64,000 nt of DNA from Tridacna crocea (GCA_943736015.1 OX031066.1:24536127-24600126); one strand, 5' to 3'; counted from the first letter of the stretch, positions 9,817 through 20,234 are shown. The notes: a model not told the origin generated them from the sequence alone. Program-made: numbers and translations.

Positions 9817-10060
9817 ATACAGTCAGACGTAACATTACCCTAACAAATTTAGTCATATATTTTTTAAATGGATAACGTTTATTTAGTATATTTTTAAGCT
9901 ATGTACGGACCCACTAGACAAGTAACAAGCTCTTTTGTGAGCCAAATGAAAGGATGGCCACGAGAAAACTTTCCGAAGCCCAGAAAAGGCTAATTGTTGA
10001 CATGAGTAATGCTGGACTAAGCACATGGGCTATTGTTGGTCAGGTTGATCTGACTTTATA
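9817..10060 (+). mobile_element. Tc1/mariner deletion derivative, family P
   Basis: The left end is ATACAGTCAGACGTAA and the right end is TCTGACTTTATA, with TA at the borders. About 244 bp long, it keeps only the N-terminal transposase segment (9954 onward). A second copy at 29976-30259 has the same internal deletion, which suggests a MITE lineage rather than two independent decays. Confidence 0.75.
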
Positions 10061-10088
10061 CTGCAAAGAAATGTCTAGTGGTCTCTGA
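9954..10088 (+). pseudogene. Tc1-like transposase, N-terminal remnant
   Basis: An ATG at 9954 opens a 44-codon frame starting MATRKLSEAQKRLIVDMSNA. LSEAQ..., then a spacing typical of the first helix-turn-helix of Tc1-like transposases, supports the call. The frame leaves the element and stops in family F. The second DNA-binding helix set and the catalytic DDE/D domain are absent, so it cannot be functional. Family usual length is about 340 residues. Confidence 0.65.
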
Positions 10089-10568
10089 TCTGATTGGACG
10101 GTATGCCCCTAACATATATGTCATGTACAATGGCAAAACCAACGTAAAAGCAGTTTCAATTTCGCGACCTCGTATACATGATCAAAAATCAACACAACAT
10201 CCAAAATGGCTGCGTCTATCAAGATTAACATCAATATCATGCGCCAAGCTGCACGTTTTAGCACGTACTAAAAAGGTTTCAGTGAGTCAGTTCCCAGTGA
10301 CGTCAGTTTTCATAGATTTAGGGCACTCAGAAGGGAAATTCTACTTCGTCAGCGTACTCAATTTTGTAAAGTAAAAAAAAGTAAATAATAGGTAAAATTC
10401 GCTTAGCAACCCTTGGAATGGTAAAACTTTGCAGTTTAATGAATCCGTTGTACGATCAGGTAGCAGGGGACTTGAAAACTTGTTCGCGACTGGAGTGAAT
10501 CATGTCGACATGATTCACCACAACCGTGGCCAAGTTTCCAAGTTCCCTGGCACCTGATCGTACAACTT
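10061..10568 (-). mobile_element. Family F hairpin-tail element
   Basis: The tail comes first ('GATCTGATTGGACGG', TGACGTCA at 10298-10305, 'GCGTACTCAATTTTG'). The hairpin at 10447-10566 begins GTTGTACGATCAGGTAGCAG and ends in its complement. The Tc1 derivative sits at its outer tail end. Its open frame (10078-10374) is not a gene. Confidence 0.7.
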
Positions 10569-10917
10569 AAAATGTTGACGTATTATCAATGACTTGATGA
10601 TATTTCATAGAGAAGGTGTTCTCACACAAGTCGTTGATTTCTAAAAGAAGCAGAGAGCTGGCAATGGCGTCCGCGGCATAAAATTGCTGCCTGATATTGA
10701 GCTGGCACATAAATCAGCCACGGTATAAGAGTTTTTGAAAGAATGTAGTTTGGCGTGTTGGAACATCTTTCATACAGCACAGCCCTGTCACCTTGGGACT
10801 TTTGTTGTTTATTTTCATGGAAAACAGAAATGCTAGCATGACACCGGTATCATGTCGAATCCTGTAGCAGTATTGGAAGAGAAGTATACTGGTCGCTGAA
10901 ATGCCGAAAATTTACAA

Positions 10918-11031
10918 ACGGCAAAAACTTTCGAATCATGTCAGCCGGCGCAAATTGCGCCGCCTGACATGAGTCGATACTTTTTGCTAAGACATTACAC
11001 ACCATTTTTCACAGAGCATGGCTGATGTTTG
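10918..11031 (-). mobile_element. Family D hairpin and end
   Basis: The hairpin 'GGCAAAAACTTTCGAATCA' with centre GGCGCAAATTGCGCC folds to 'GAGTCGATACTTTTTGC', followed by the D end 'TTTTTCACAGAGCATGGC'. Confidence 0.7.
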
Positions 11032-11034
11032 TGC

Positions 11035-11340
11035 TATATGGGTTGAGTAGTCCATTGGACACAAACAGATTTGTTACTTGATGGCAATTAGAGTATCGTA
11101 GACGACAGCACAGACAAACATATTGAATATTTGAAACCTGACTCTTCGAGGATTAGGCAATGCCAATACTGACTTTATGGTATGTTTCCCCAAAGGGTTG
11201 AAATATATTGAAGGATTACAATTATATTGTACAACAGTGGCTTCTCTTTTCTAGTCTCCAATCAAGATAGATGTATTTATTTCATGCATTTCTGTGGTTT
11301 ATTGAGAAACAAGGATGGAATATTTAAGAAATAATATATT
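11035..11340. other. No recognised feature
   Basis: Unique-looking AT-rich sequence leading into the R hairpin. Confidence 0.5.
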
Positions 11341-11343
11341 CTC

Positions 11344-11470
11344 TATCGTGGCTTATCGTTCAATAAACCATAGTTGTGAGTTATGGGGCACAATAAATAA
11401 TCGCCCGAGTGGTTTATTTATTGCGCATCATAACTCACAAAGTGGTTCCTTGAACGATAAACCACGATAA
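11344..11470. mobile_element. Family R hairpin (possible hairpin-tail element to about 11700)
   Basis: 'TATCGTGGCTTATCGTTCAA' pairs with '...TTGAACGATAAACCACGATA', with the loop near CGCCCGAG. The sequence after it has two CRE-like half motifs (ATGACGTCC and AGACGTCAC at 11590-11640), like the tails of H, S and F. This is the only R copy in the window. Confidence 0.6.
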
Positions 11471-11784
11471 AAAGAAGATTATTTCGATTCTAACATGGCC
11501 AATTCTTAATGAAAGGAAAACAAGTTCAAACTTAGAGTAAAAACGTGGATGAATATTATGTTCCATTGAATGAATCACTTCCTATATATAAAGAATGACG
11601 TCCCTCGATATAGATAGACGTCACTCTACATGGGTTGTGAAAGATTTTTCACGCTTTCCTTGCACTGTGTTTTATAGAGCCGAATTCGCGTGTTAGAATG
11701 TTTGATATTTCATGTTTAAGACAAGTGAAAAATACCAATTTGATTTTCTAACTCTATTTGAAGGCTGAAACAATAGTTTCCGCG

Positions 11785-12118
11785 CACTAGCTACTTAGGG
11801 GCGTGCCATTTAACTAGATGGAAATTATGAGACAACTTACCCAACATTTTTCGCCCTAAACGTAATACTGTAATGCGTTGGTATGCGGAGGGGGTACGCC
11901 ATGGGGAAATAACAGAAAGCAGCTGTACTTGATTTTGATGTAAGAACACCCCCCCCCCCACCTAAAAAGCCACGCACACACACCAAGGGCGTTAAAAGCA
12001 TGAAATAAATAGAATCTTTTCTCAATGAAAGCAGCTACGAATGACAACATTATTAATGATGTTCAGTCGATAAAATAAATTTCGATCTTTCTCCGAAACC
12101 AACAAATATCCTCCATTT
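11785..12118 (-). mobile_element. Family H hairpin-tail element, decayed
   Basis: In reverse it matches the H tail: 'AATGCGTTGGTATGCGGAGG', 'GGTACGCCATGGGGAA' and 'AAAGCATGAAATAAATAGAA', then 'AAATAAATTTCGATCTTTC' from one hairpin arm. The other arm is no longer recognisable. A C-run lies at 11949-11959. Confidence 0.6.
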
Positions 12119-12119
12119 C

Positions 12120-12710
12120 TTGTTCCGTAGTCGCATGCCACAGTTGAAAAGCCCATTAATCAATGAAGTGTCATATAAATGATTGAAATTTCCCTGTATG
12201 GAAAAATTCAGATTTTGCAGCGATAATCCATCAACCTAGTATTTTTATTCTTAAGGTAAATTTCAAATACAGTTGCAATGATGTCAAAATACTTTAGAAT
12301 CAAGTTGTTGAGGAGGTAGATCCAATATCATGCTGCAGTCCGATCTTGATTTTTGTAAACTACTAAAAATTATTCTAAGCTACCCATGACAGTAAAAGAC
12401 TAAATTCTGCGACGGACAACTTTTTGAAAACCTCGAGATCTATGAATAACGGCAAAATACTTAGTATGCGAAACAGATATATTATTTAACTTATTTAATC
12501 TGACCCAGACCAAAACCATTTACATAAATTCTTATTCTGTTTTTATTCTCGGCATCGCTCGTCATGTGTTCCGAATGGTCACGGAAATATTTTACACTGC
12601 ATAGGGATGGTAAGAACAACCAAGCTTTTTCAGTGTCCAATGGCCCTGTCCTCTTGATGCAATCATGAAAAAAAGGGTTGGTTTACATCAAAGACTCAAT
12701 ATTTGGCTAT
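12120..12710. repeat. Mostly unrecognised; weak C hairpin at 12315-12360
   Basis: 'GTAGATCCAATATCATGCTG' and 'CAGTCCGATCTTGATTT' form a weak C-like hairpin. The rest holds nothing I recognise. Confidence 0.4.
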
Positions 12711-12713
12711 TTT

Positions 12714-12930
12714 CATTCCTTACCAGACGCCAAAATTTTAGACCAGACCAAATTGAAAGCATTTGCAGACTATAACATTAATGCGACTTAAAAATTGAAA
12801 TTCATTCATGGAAGGGAAGGGTGGAAAACATTGTGGGAAAAGGAGAAAATGCTGGTGACCAGCATTCTCTCCTATTCCCGCAATGTGTTCAGAAGGTTTC
12901 TTCATCTCAATAGGAGCTAGGGATTTCTCC
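12714..12930 (+). mobile_element. Family A hairpin MITE, ends decayed
   Basis: 'CCAAAATTTTAGACCAGACC', 'GCATTTGCAGACTATAAC' and the hairpin at 12826-12892 are clear. The TTAA flanks are gone and the right part is diverged. Confidence 0.7.
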
Positions 12931-12934
12931 TTTT

Positions 12935-13340
12935 ACAACGATTATTTTTCAAAGTAGAAACAGTTATGCTTCCGCTGTTATAAATATCCGGCCGTTCTTT
13001 TCTTGTTTGGTGCGTAACGCCGGGTCTGCATCATTTTAATTATTGCACGGTGACAATTCAAATATCTTTTTTTTTCTTCACAAATACACCCCGTAGAAAC
13101 TACTTATTTGGGTGCACTAATAGTATTTCCATTATGTGCAGAAAACACATAGGTGCACTTTTGATTCACAAGCTTCAATAAAAATACATGCGCAGTAGGA
13201 TGCGCACAAACATTTGTCATACACGTCGTTAAAGCCAATGTTTGGTATTACATCGATGTACATGTATCTACCTACCAGCACAGTGGCAAAGGTTGAAACT
13301 GTTTCATTGGTAATGTTCATAAATAAAATTTTCGATTCAA
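12935..13340. other. No recognised feature
   Basis: AT-rich sequence. A 62-residue minus frame at 13132-13320 is hydrophobic and cysteine-rich but resembles nothing I know. Confidence 0.5.
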
Positions 13341-13346
13341 GAATGA

Positions 13347-13559
13347 AATGAGGAACGCCCGTCAGTTCTCATTCTCGAAGAACTTAGCATAACCTCAGAC
13401 GACATCTTTTTCGAGGCGGACCAGAAAAAGGCTGCCCAAAAAGCGATCTTGTCTGAAATCTTCACAGACCGATATCTAGCAAAGCATTCTGGCCTAAATG
13501 ACCTCAGAATTGCGGTGTTCCGGTCCTATCTATTTGCAGAAAATGTCTTTCTCAGTTAG
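13347..13559 (+). CDS. Unidentified open stretch with coding-like codons, possible exon or gene relic
   Basis: A 70-codon frame without an ATG runs from after a TGA at 13344 to TAG at 13557. It encodes a charged, helix-like peptide with segments SDDIFFEADQKKAAQKAILS and EIFTDRYLAKHSGLNDLRIA. Third positions are richer in C and G than the surroundings, which is why I separate it from random frames. I do not recognise the family. There is no convincing splice acceptor (a possible CAG at 13362-13364 lacks a clear pyrimidine tract). It could be an internal exon, a decayed gene or chance. Confidence 0.3.
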   Translation, partial: NEERPSVLILEELSITSDDIFFEADQKKAAQKAILSEIFTDRYLAKHSGLNDLRIAVFRSYLFAENVFLS

Positions 13560-13847
13560 CTATCTACTGAAGTGGTTGGTAAATTGGCACAATTTAGCTT
13601 ACAGGCATTTTTTTCTCAGCCAAGAAAGAAATACATTATCTGTCCATTACCTTGACATTGCCTGTCAGGTCAGAATTATACAATATCACGTGACGTGTTT
13701 CAGACGTGTTTCACAGTTTTCTTTTGTATCAGAACTCACAGACAAAGTCGTCGACGAGGAAGCTGGATTACAGTTTTATGATTTCATTTCTAGATCTGAC
13801 AACATTTTGCCTAATTGGTCTGGTTTTAAGTTTTATACCTGAACCAT
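13560..13847. other. No recognised feature
   Basis: A 114-residue frame (13498-13842) overlaps the previous stretch in another frame and shows no known motif, so I do not call a gene. Confidence 0.45.
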
Positions 13848-13925
13848 GCTCTGGCAAAAGGGGACCAAAATGCATTTCCCGTAATTCTCTTTACCAAATA
13901 AGCCATCACAGGTGTATGGATATCT
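13848..13925 (-). repeat. Family D tail fragment
   Basis: 'CATGCTCTGGCAAAAGGGGA', 'AAATGCATTTCCCG' and 'AAGCCATCACA' match the outer end of the D tail in reverse. Confidence 0.55.
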
Positions 13926-14026
13926 AAAATCCACTGTGTCCAACAGCCGTCTAAATCAAAAGGTAAAACTGTCCTGGACATGAAGAAAATCGAACAATAA
14001 CTAACGGACTCTTCCCATCTGAGGCA

Positions 14027-14249
14027 TTTACCCTTTATCGGACAGCAACATTTTAGACCTATCGTAATTGAAAGCATTTGCAGACGACAATTTAATACTG
14101 GCTACAATGACACAATTTTTCTTTCATAGGTAGAAAACTTTGTGGGAAAAGGAGAAAATGCTGGTTACCAGCATTTTCTCCTTTTCCCACAATGTTTTCA
14201 AAAAGCTTTATCCTCAGGGTCGTTAAAACTCGTCATTGTGTGGTAAAAA
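14027..14249 (+). mobile_element. Family A hairpin MITE
   Basis: Left flank TTTA, then CCCTTTATCGGACAGC. The hairpin at 14138-14201 has a perfect stem, and the right end is CGTCATTGTGTGGTAAAA, with the terminal TTAA lost. Confidence 0.75.
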
Positions 14250-15000
14250 CTGAGTACAAACTAGAATTAACATAAGTTCAACGTTTATAAACCACAGGCC
14301 CTGGGATTTCTGTCGAATGTTTGGTAGATATTCAGTATTAGTCTTAAAACTAGATGCAACTGTACCTCTTTCCTATTTTTAGGCCAGGAGGGATTCCCTT
14401 GCCTATAGGGATCGTAAGCTGCCTATCCAGACAAAAATGTTGGACGGTGTGTCCACTCTATATCGCTGAGTCCGCCAAAACAACTAGTTTCCCAAGTATA
14501 TACAGAGATTGCTTATCACACGGTGTGAATGCTTTCCTTTCCTCAAAGCTTTCATCTGCAAAACGCCATGGAATTGCAAGGGTATTACAATCTTTTAATA
14601 ACTGACGAGTGTGTGTTTTTTATCCCGTTTTTGTCATTAACACTGACCTAATAAAGGTGTAACCTAATGAACTTAGCTTTATCCGGCAGTTGTGTATTCC
14701 TACGCGCTATATACGGTTAATATCTATAACGCTCTCTCTTGCACTCCGGATCATTAACATTCAGGTATGGTGAGATTAACGAACGACGACTCTGCTCGGA
14801 GTTTGTCTATAACGTAGTGTTGACATTTGAACATATGTGCCACAAAACGCGTCTCCGCTAAAATGCGGTTGTAAATAAAGCAAACTATTACTCTCTGATG
14901 ATAATTTAAGCCTTTGTTTATATACACAACATAACAAAATAAACACATAAAAGGTAAGACAGGTAAAAATACATGCTTCATTACATAGACGGTGCAGCGG
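14250..15000. other. No recognised feature
   Basis: No repeat recognised. Frames at 14354-14605 (plus) and 14754-14981 (minus) have no motif I know. Confidence 0.5.
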
Positions 15001-15004
15001 GTAT

Positions 15005-15233
15005 TTAACCCTTTACCCCGAAAGGCATTTCTGTGGTATCTCTAATTGACCATAAATAAGAGCAAGGATAAAGCCGTTTCTTATGTGTATATGACACCTT
15101 TTGGTAGTGTAGAAAACATTGTAGCAAAAGGTGAAATTGCTCGTGACGAGCAATTTCACATTTTGCCCCAATGTTTTCCAAAGGCTCATACAAGCAATGC
15201 GTAGAAATGAGTATCTATGGAGTAAAGGGTGAA
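15005..15233 (+). mobile_element. Family B TTAA-flanked hairpin MITE
   Basis: TTAA (15005-15008) is followed by CCCTTTACCCCG. The hairpin is at 15113-15175 with centre GCTCGTGACGAGC, and the right end is GGAGTAAAGGG with TTAA mutated to TGAA. Confidence 0.8.
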
Positions 15234-15390
15234 GCTGTGAGGAATACCTATTTCCCCTATAATTATAAAGTCAATCGACCCTAAAAAAGATACTGCTATC
15301 GTCTGAGAGTAATACATATAGGATATTGTTATGTTTATCATTTTTTCCTATGTATCTCGACTAAATCTAGGGTACTTCAGCGGAATGCTG

Positions 15391-15526
15391 GAGAAATCGG
15401 CCCCTGGAGAAATCGTCCCCAAACTGCTTGGTCCGTGTTATGTTTATCACTCTAGAGAAATCGTCCCCTGGAGACGATTTCTTTGGTGAAATCGTCCCCA
15501 AATAAAATTTTAGAAAAATCGACCCC
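15391..15526 (+). repeat. Iterated GAGAAATCGTCCCC motif
   Basis: Four near-identical 14-mers start at 15391, 15407, 15455 and 15486, a weaker fifth is at about 15513, and a reverse-complement piece (AGACGATTTCT) is at 15472-15482. Spacing is irregular. Confidence 0.75.
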
Positions 15527-15930
15527 AACATCAAATTTTATCCATATCGTTAATCAAGTTGTCTATAAAAATATTTTTGAAATTTCGTTGTCTTTAGTAT
15601 GTACATTATGTGTATTAGTTACCTTTATCCAAGAGTTATTTGGTAGTTTTGTCATTGTTTATTCTGCCTATTTCACACTGATAGGATGTATTTCACACCT
15701 TTTACACCTGTCACAAATAGATTACACCTGTGTGATTCTTAAAAATGTCTTTGATTGACTTTGATTTGAAACCAAATAAATACTTATAATTTTTTTCTGT
15801 AGTCGTTCGCTTGTCATTTAATGTATTTTTTTTTTATCTCTCTCTCTCTACTAGTGTCATATGACATACCTGTGACCAATACCATTTAGCTGGGGTATCA
15901 GTGTCTCTGACACACATATTTCTAGTGTTC
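15527..15930. other. No recognised feature
   Basis: A hydrophobic 91-residue frame (15483-15758) begins inside the iterated motif and has no recognisable family. A short (TC)n lies at about 15838. Confidence 0.45.
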
Positions 15931-16480
15931 ACTAGGGCTTGTGTGCATCCGAATATTTCCGGTCCATAACTTCTTCAATTGTGGATTGATTTCAAAATAA
16001 TTTGGCACAATTGAACTCCATCATGGTTAGTTTAATTTTTAGTTTAAACATATTTATTTTACATCGATTGAGAAACAAGTTCTTACAACTTATACTAATC
16101 TCTCTCGATTCTGCTTCCTGGGAACTACACCAGTACTCGCGCCGAATTTGTGGGCCAATGAAAAATCCCAAAGTTGACACCCGCTCCCGGGAATCGAACT
16201 CAGGACCTTTAAGTTATGAAGCCGACGCTCTACCTCACGACCACGGACACCATCATGGTTAGATGTGCCATTTGAAACATCTGTTCAAGTAGGTTCAAGA
16301 TCAAGGCCACATTGATGGCCAATTTTTCGTCCGAACCATAACTCCTACATTTTTGGATAGATTCCGATATAAATTAGCATTATGCATTGTTCTCCATCAT
16401 GAGTAGAAGTTCCCTTTGAAACATTTATTCAGGTCCAGGGTCTAGGTCAAGCTTGAGAGTCAAGTGTTCGCGGGCTTGAC
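15930..16480 (+). repeat. Bivalve-type 145-bp monomers, two copies, interrupted by a SINE
   Basis: Monomer 1 ('GGTCCATAACTTCTTCAATT', 'TTTGGCACAATTGAACTCC', then 'ATGTGCCATTTGAAACAT') is split by the SINE at 16031-16250. Monomer 2 follows ('GAACCATAACTCCTACATTT', 'CTCCATCATGAGTAGAAG', 'CAGGTCCAGGGTCTAGGTC'). From memory, repeats with this plan are widespread in bivalves. Confidence 0.55.
16031..16250 (-). mobile_element. tRNA-derived SINE, family N, with 12-bp target duplication
   Basis: CATCATGGTTAG occurs on both sides (16019-16030 and 16251-16262). On the minus strand the head has A-box-like GTGAGGTAGAGCGTCGG and B-box-like CCTGAGTTCGATTCCCGG. The body includes 'TTGGGATTTTTCATTGGCCC' and the tail 'AAATAAATATGTTTAAAC'. 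It is a complete 220-bp copy. Confidence 0.85.
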
Positions 16481-16499
16481 ACAAGTTGTCCTTGGACAA

Positions 16500-17684
16500 C
16501 GATTATGAATTAGGATTAACGTCTTTTTATATTATGTAGATATAAGTATCGAAGCTCAAGTCACTGTGACTTGTCCGTAAAATAAGCAAGTAAAATAGGA
16601 AAACCGAGCTTAATCGTCTTCCCAAAACAATCCAACCTTTTCACAGTATTTTATTGAGAAAATATTTTGGCTAAAAGAGAATTCACTTGTAACAAGCAAT
16701 TCCTCCCAATTTCCCCAAAATCTTTCTTTTCAATATACACGAAGAACTACTTTGGATTTTCATATACAACTTCCTTCAAATATGACCAGTTCAAAATTTC
16801 ATCGACTTGTGGAAGGTAGAGATAACATGACCAACTCCCGTATCACTCCAATCTTTATTATACATTACATTTTACCTTGATATCTATCTTACATGTATTT
16901 TCATTGAAATCAATAAAAATAAATATGTTCTTGTGTCATAAATGTAAAAAATAGCGTCATTCAGGACTACAAGACATCACATGTCTCAGAAAATTTAGAT
17001 AACCAAAGTTGGTGTTGCACCGATTGAATACGGTTCAATTTTGACTTGGGATTGTTTACAAGCACGACAAATTACTAAGTATTCTAAGCCATTATCAAGC
17101 ACCGCATAACTGTGAGCACATGCCTAGCTCTGGCTTAATTAGTTTCTGGCTGATGCTTTCTAGTATCAGTTCAAAATTTCCTGATAAAACCAAAAATTCC
17201 AGGGGCTTAGTGGAATCCGCTTGTATCCCTGTCCGTCTATCTGTTTGTATTAATTAAAATTGGCTTCATGTGTTGTTTCGTATCCTCAATTTCCTGGCCT
17301 TCAGTACTATCAGTACTTTGATTATTCATGTGTTAGTACTATTTCATGATGCACCCGGTGTTCAAAACCTCTTTAGTCTCTCTTTTAAGATCGTTAGTAT
17401 CGACATTCGTTTCCTATATCACACCAACAAGTCTTATCACATCTGCCATCTAACCATGTGAAATGCCTCTATAAGATTTTATTTCATTTCTTCTCTAAGC
17501 CTTACATATTTTAGCTCGTCACGTAAGGTCACATTAAGCCTCCGTCCCAACTGAATGGCACGTCCAGTTGTCAACCTCTTTACCGTCATGCAAAAATGAC
17601 ATGACAATGGATAAAACTTTCGATTCCTTGCATTACAAAATGCTTATCGCCGTGCGACCATGGTCCCCATCCATGCATTTTTAG
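16500..17684. other. Long stretch with no recognised feature
   Basis: About 1.2 kb, AT-rich. I found no repeat family, convincing open frame or RNA gene. A short frame at 17270-17461 is not supported. Confidence 0.5.
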
Positions 17685-17882
17685 GTCTGTATTCGCCAAC
17701 CATTCTTAAGAACTTTCTTTATCTTATTCTCAACGGTTTTCCAAATTTGAGAGAAACACATATTCTGACTGGCTAGTTCAAGCGTTGTAGCCAATCAGAA
17801 GTTGTGTTTCTTTCAACTTTAGAAAAATCTGAAGAATAATACAAAGACTGTTCTTTAGAATGGTTGGTGAATGTGGACCCTG
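17685..17882. mobile_element. Family G fold-back element, complete
   Basis: The left arm 'GTCTGTATTCGCCAACCATT' pairs with the right end 'GAATGGTTGGTGAATGTGGA'. The centre is CTGACTGGCTAGTTC / GTAGCCAATCAG. Confidence 0.75.
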
Positions 17883-18098
17883 AAGTTTCTTTCACCAGCA
17901 CACCGCACAAAATTCTTTCCAAGCCATTGGCTACTTTCCCGCATAACCTTCATCGAAATAATGATCAACATGGAGAGAGGAAGGAATCATGCCTCAATAA
18001 CTCTCACCATCCTCGAAAGGAAATTGGCCGAGCTGGGAATCGAACCTACGATCTCCTGTCCTCAGTACTGTACACTACCGACTGAGCTACATGAGCTC
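17883..18098 (-). mobile_element. tRNA-derived SINE, family J, best-preserved head
   Basis: On the minus strand, TAGCTCAGTCGGTAG (about 18075-18090) is a canonical A box and GGTTCGATTCCCAGC (18032-18046) a canonical B box. The body continues through 'GCCAATTTCC' and 'GTGGTTATGCG'-like sequence. The 3' end is missing where the G element begins. Confidence 0.75.
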
Positions 18099-18351
18099 AG
18101 CTGTTTGATAAAGGATTGTTATGATGATTACACGACTCGACATCAGGACAAAGTTTTTAGATCCTAGCGCACAAGTACCCAAAGGAAGCAACGTCCATAT
18201 ACTATGACGACAGCAATAACATTTACATATTGACAGTTTGCAGCTTCCGTTGCACTCCGACATTTCTTAAAATTGTTTCTCGCTCTTGCAGCACTTGCAT
18301 TATTGGCTGTATATGGCGGGTATAAATCATGCACAGCACGTACATAGCTCT

Positions 18352-18412
18352 TTAACAGACGATAAAACGCCAGACTTGTCCAAATCGAGAACCTTTTCAG
18401 ACGCGATATTTA
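18352..18412 (+). repeat. Family A left-end fragment
   Basis: TTAA then CAGACGATAAAACGCCAGAC and TTGTCCAAATCGAGAAC match the left third of A, without the hairpin. Confidence 0.5.
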
Positions 18413-18429
18413 GGTATGGTTAAAACGGT

Positions 18430-18512
18430 TGAGCCATGCTCTGGCAAAAGGGGGGTTTAATGCATCTCCGTGAGCCATGATACCGGGCAAGTCGTCACAT
18501 GATCAGGGCTCC
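18430..18512 (-). repeat. Family D tail fragment
   Basis: 'CATGCTCTGGCAAAAGGGGG', 'TTTAATGCATCTCCGTGAGC' and 'CATGATACCGGGCAAGTCGT' form a clear outer D tail. Confidence 0.6.
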
Positions 18513-18526
18513 ATTAAAGCCACTTT

Positions 18527-19012
18527 ATTAGTTGTACGGTCAGGTGGCAGGGGACTTGGAAACTTGTTCACGACCGTGGTAAATCATTTCGTCCCGAGCC
18601 GAAGGCGAGGTGGCGACATGATTCACCACAGCCGTGAACAAGTTTTTCCAAGTCCCCTGCCACCTGACCGTACAACGAATTTATTATACTGCAAAGTTTT
18701 ACCCTTTCAAAGCGCGTTAAGCGAAATTTTCCTGTTTTGTAATTTCACGAATCGAGTATGCTGACGAAATAGAAATTCCCTTCTGTGTGTCCCGATTTAA
18801 TGAAAACTGACATCACTGGAAACTGACGTCACTAAAATGTGCAGTTTGGTTCATAAATGTGCAGTCTGGTGATCGATCGACGCCGCCATTTTGGATGATG
18901 TGTTGCACAGGGAAACTGGTTTTACGTGGTTTTTGTCAGGGAACATAATATATGTTCCCGGCATGTTAACCAATCAGATCACGAGAAATTTCTTTGCAAT
19001 ATAATAATGTCT
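18527..19012 (+). mobile_element. Family F hairpin-tail element, reference copy
   Basis: The hairpin at 18531-18676 starts GTTGTACGGTCAGGTGGCAG and closes with its complement; the loop is around CGAGCCGAAGGCGAG. The tail has ATTATACTGCAAAG just after the hairpin and its inverse CTTTGCAATATAATAAT at the end, TGACGTCA at 18824-18831, and 'GATCGACGCCGCCATTTTGG'. It supplies the uninterrupted sequence for the copy broken at 57389. Confidence 0.8.
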
Positions 19013-19045
19013 AATGATCGGCCGAGTCATTATACCTATGCATAC

Positions 19046-19172
19046 CACTCCTTAGACATACAGAAAATTGATCAATAGCGAAAAGTTTCGGCCCAGGTCA
19101 GCCTACGTGAACTGCGCAGGCTGACCTGGGTTGATACTTTTCGCAAATATATTAAGCCTTCTTTTCACAGAG
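19046..19172 (-). mobile_element. Family D hairpin element
   Basis: 'AAAATTGATCAATAGCGAAA' leads into a hairpin (about 19078-19144) around CCTACGTGAACTGCGCAGG, then the end 'CTTCTTTTCACAGAGCAT'. Confidence 0.7.
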
Positions 19173-19254
19173 CATAAGTACATTAGATTTGATTTTGAAA
19201 GGGTTGAAAAGTTGTAGCAATTTCTTCTTTTCCTTCAATGTTTTATTTCTGTTT

Positions 19255-19402
19255 ACCTTGGTAACTAGTCCACGAGAACTACTGTTTCCGCCTTCAATTG
19301 AAGAGTTAGAAAATATGAAATTAGTATTTTAACTTGTTGTATATTCCACTATTATTTCTCGGTTAATTACCGAAAAGCATGAAATAATCAAAGTATTGTA
19401 AA
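19255..19402 (+). repeat. Family H tail fragment
   Basis: 'GGTAACTAGTCCACGAGAAC', 'CTGTTTCCGCCTTCAATTG' and 'CCGAAAAGCATGAAATAAT' match the tail end of the H copy at 5115-5595. Confidence 0.5.
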
Positions 19403-19554
19403 CACTGGAGTGGAATTTGTCAAGGAAGCGATTGTGTGGAAATAAATATTTGAAAGAAAAGGAGAAACACATGTATAATTCAAATACTAGCTTTAAAGTC
19501 AGCATGCTAAGCAAATTGATTAATTCTTGGTTGAAGAGAAAGTACTCGTCACAA

Positions 19555-20140
19555 AGTTAGGATTATTTGTGTATTGGTTGTCTCCCTTTGGTCACTCAAG
19601 AAGAGGCAGGAGTGACGTTCCTTGACAATAGGATGCATGAGATAGATGTTAGAGATAGAAACTATGTAAATGTATCGAATAGAATTAAGTTTGTACCTGA
19701 AAATTATGATTTTGAAATATCTTTGGATGTAAAGATCTAGCTCCCAACATTACATTCCATTACTTCGATCTATATGATATATTCGTGTACAATGAAATGG
19801 TGTAGTGTGCAACTATGGGACGAACAAGCCACGGGACGAACTGGTTTTGGAACGAAAAAGCCCGGGACCAAGCCGTCAGTAGAAAAATTTTGCGTAAATC
19901 ATTGAGCCAACAGAAGGCTTTGAGCGGGTGAAGCTATTTTCATTCAAAATGAAGTATTTCCACGATCGATGGCCTCACCCAGTGTAATTTTACATGCCAT
20001 TTCCAATTACTTATCTGAACGCTATCGAAATACCCATTTGCCTAAGAAAAAACGAGCTTGGCACAAAAGACGATACAATGATGTTCAAAATACAATATTG
20101 AACTCGTAGTGGCACTTCGACAAATGCCACAACAAAAATC
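19555..20140 (+). repeat. Family X 600-bp dispersed repeat, copy 1
   Basis: It is colinear with 62535-63140. Shared blocks include 'TTGTGTATTGGTTGTCTCCC', 'ATTAAGTTTGTACCTGAAAA', 'GATCGATGGCCTCACCCAGT' and 'CATGCCATTTCC'. There is no hairpin, long frame or clear terminal repeat. Confidence 0.7.
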
Positions 20141-20234
20141 TGCAGTACAATCTATTTTATGTTTATTGCTTAATGTAGATTCTCATTCCTCAACAAGGAC
20201 CAATGTAAATGTTTGTTGTCTTTAAAATAGGTAA

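Noticed and set aside
13498-13842. 114-residue plus-strand frame
   Set aside because: It overlaps the more coding-like 13347-13559 stretch in another frame, with no known motif and no clear codon bias.
15483-15758. 91-residue hydrophobic frame as a membrane protein
   Set aside because: Its start lies in the GAGAAATCGTCCCC boxes and its hydrophobicity follows from T-rich DNA. No family was recognised.
18032-18090. tRNA gene on the minus strand (good A and B boxes)
   Set aside because: The arms do not form a cloverleaf and the sequence continues into the SINE J body, as in four other copies.
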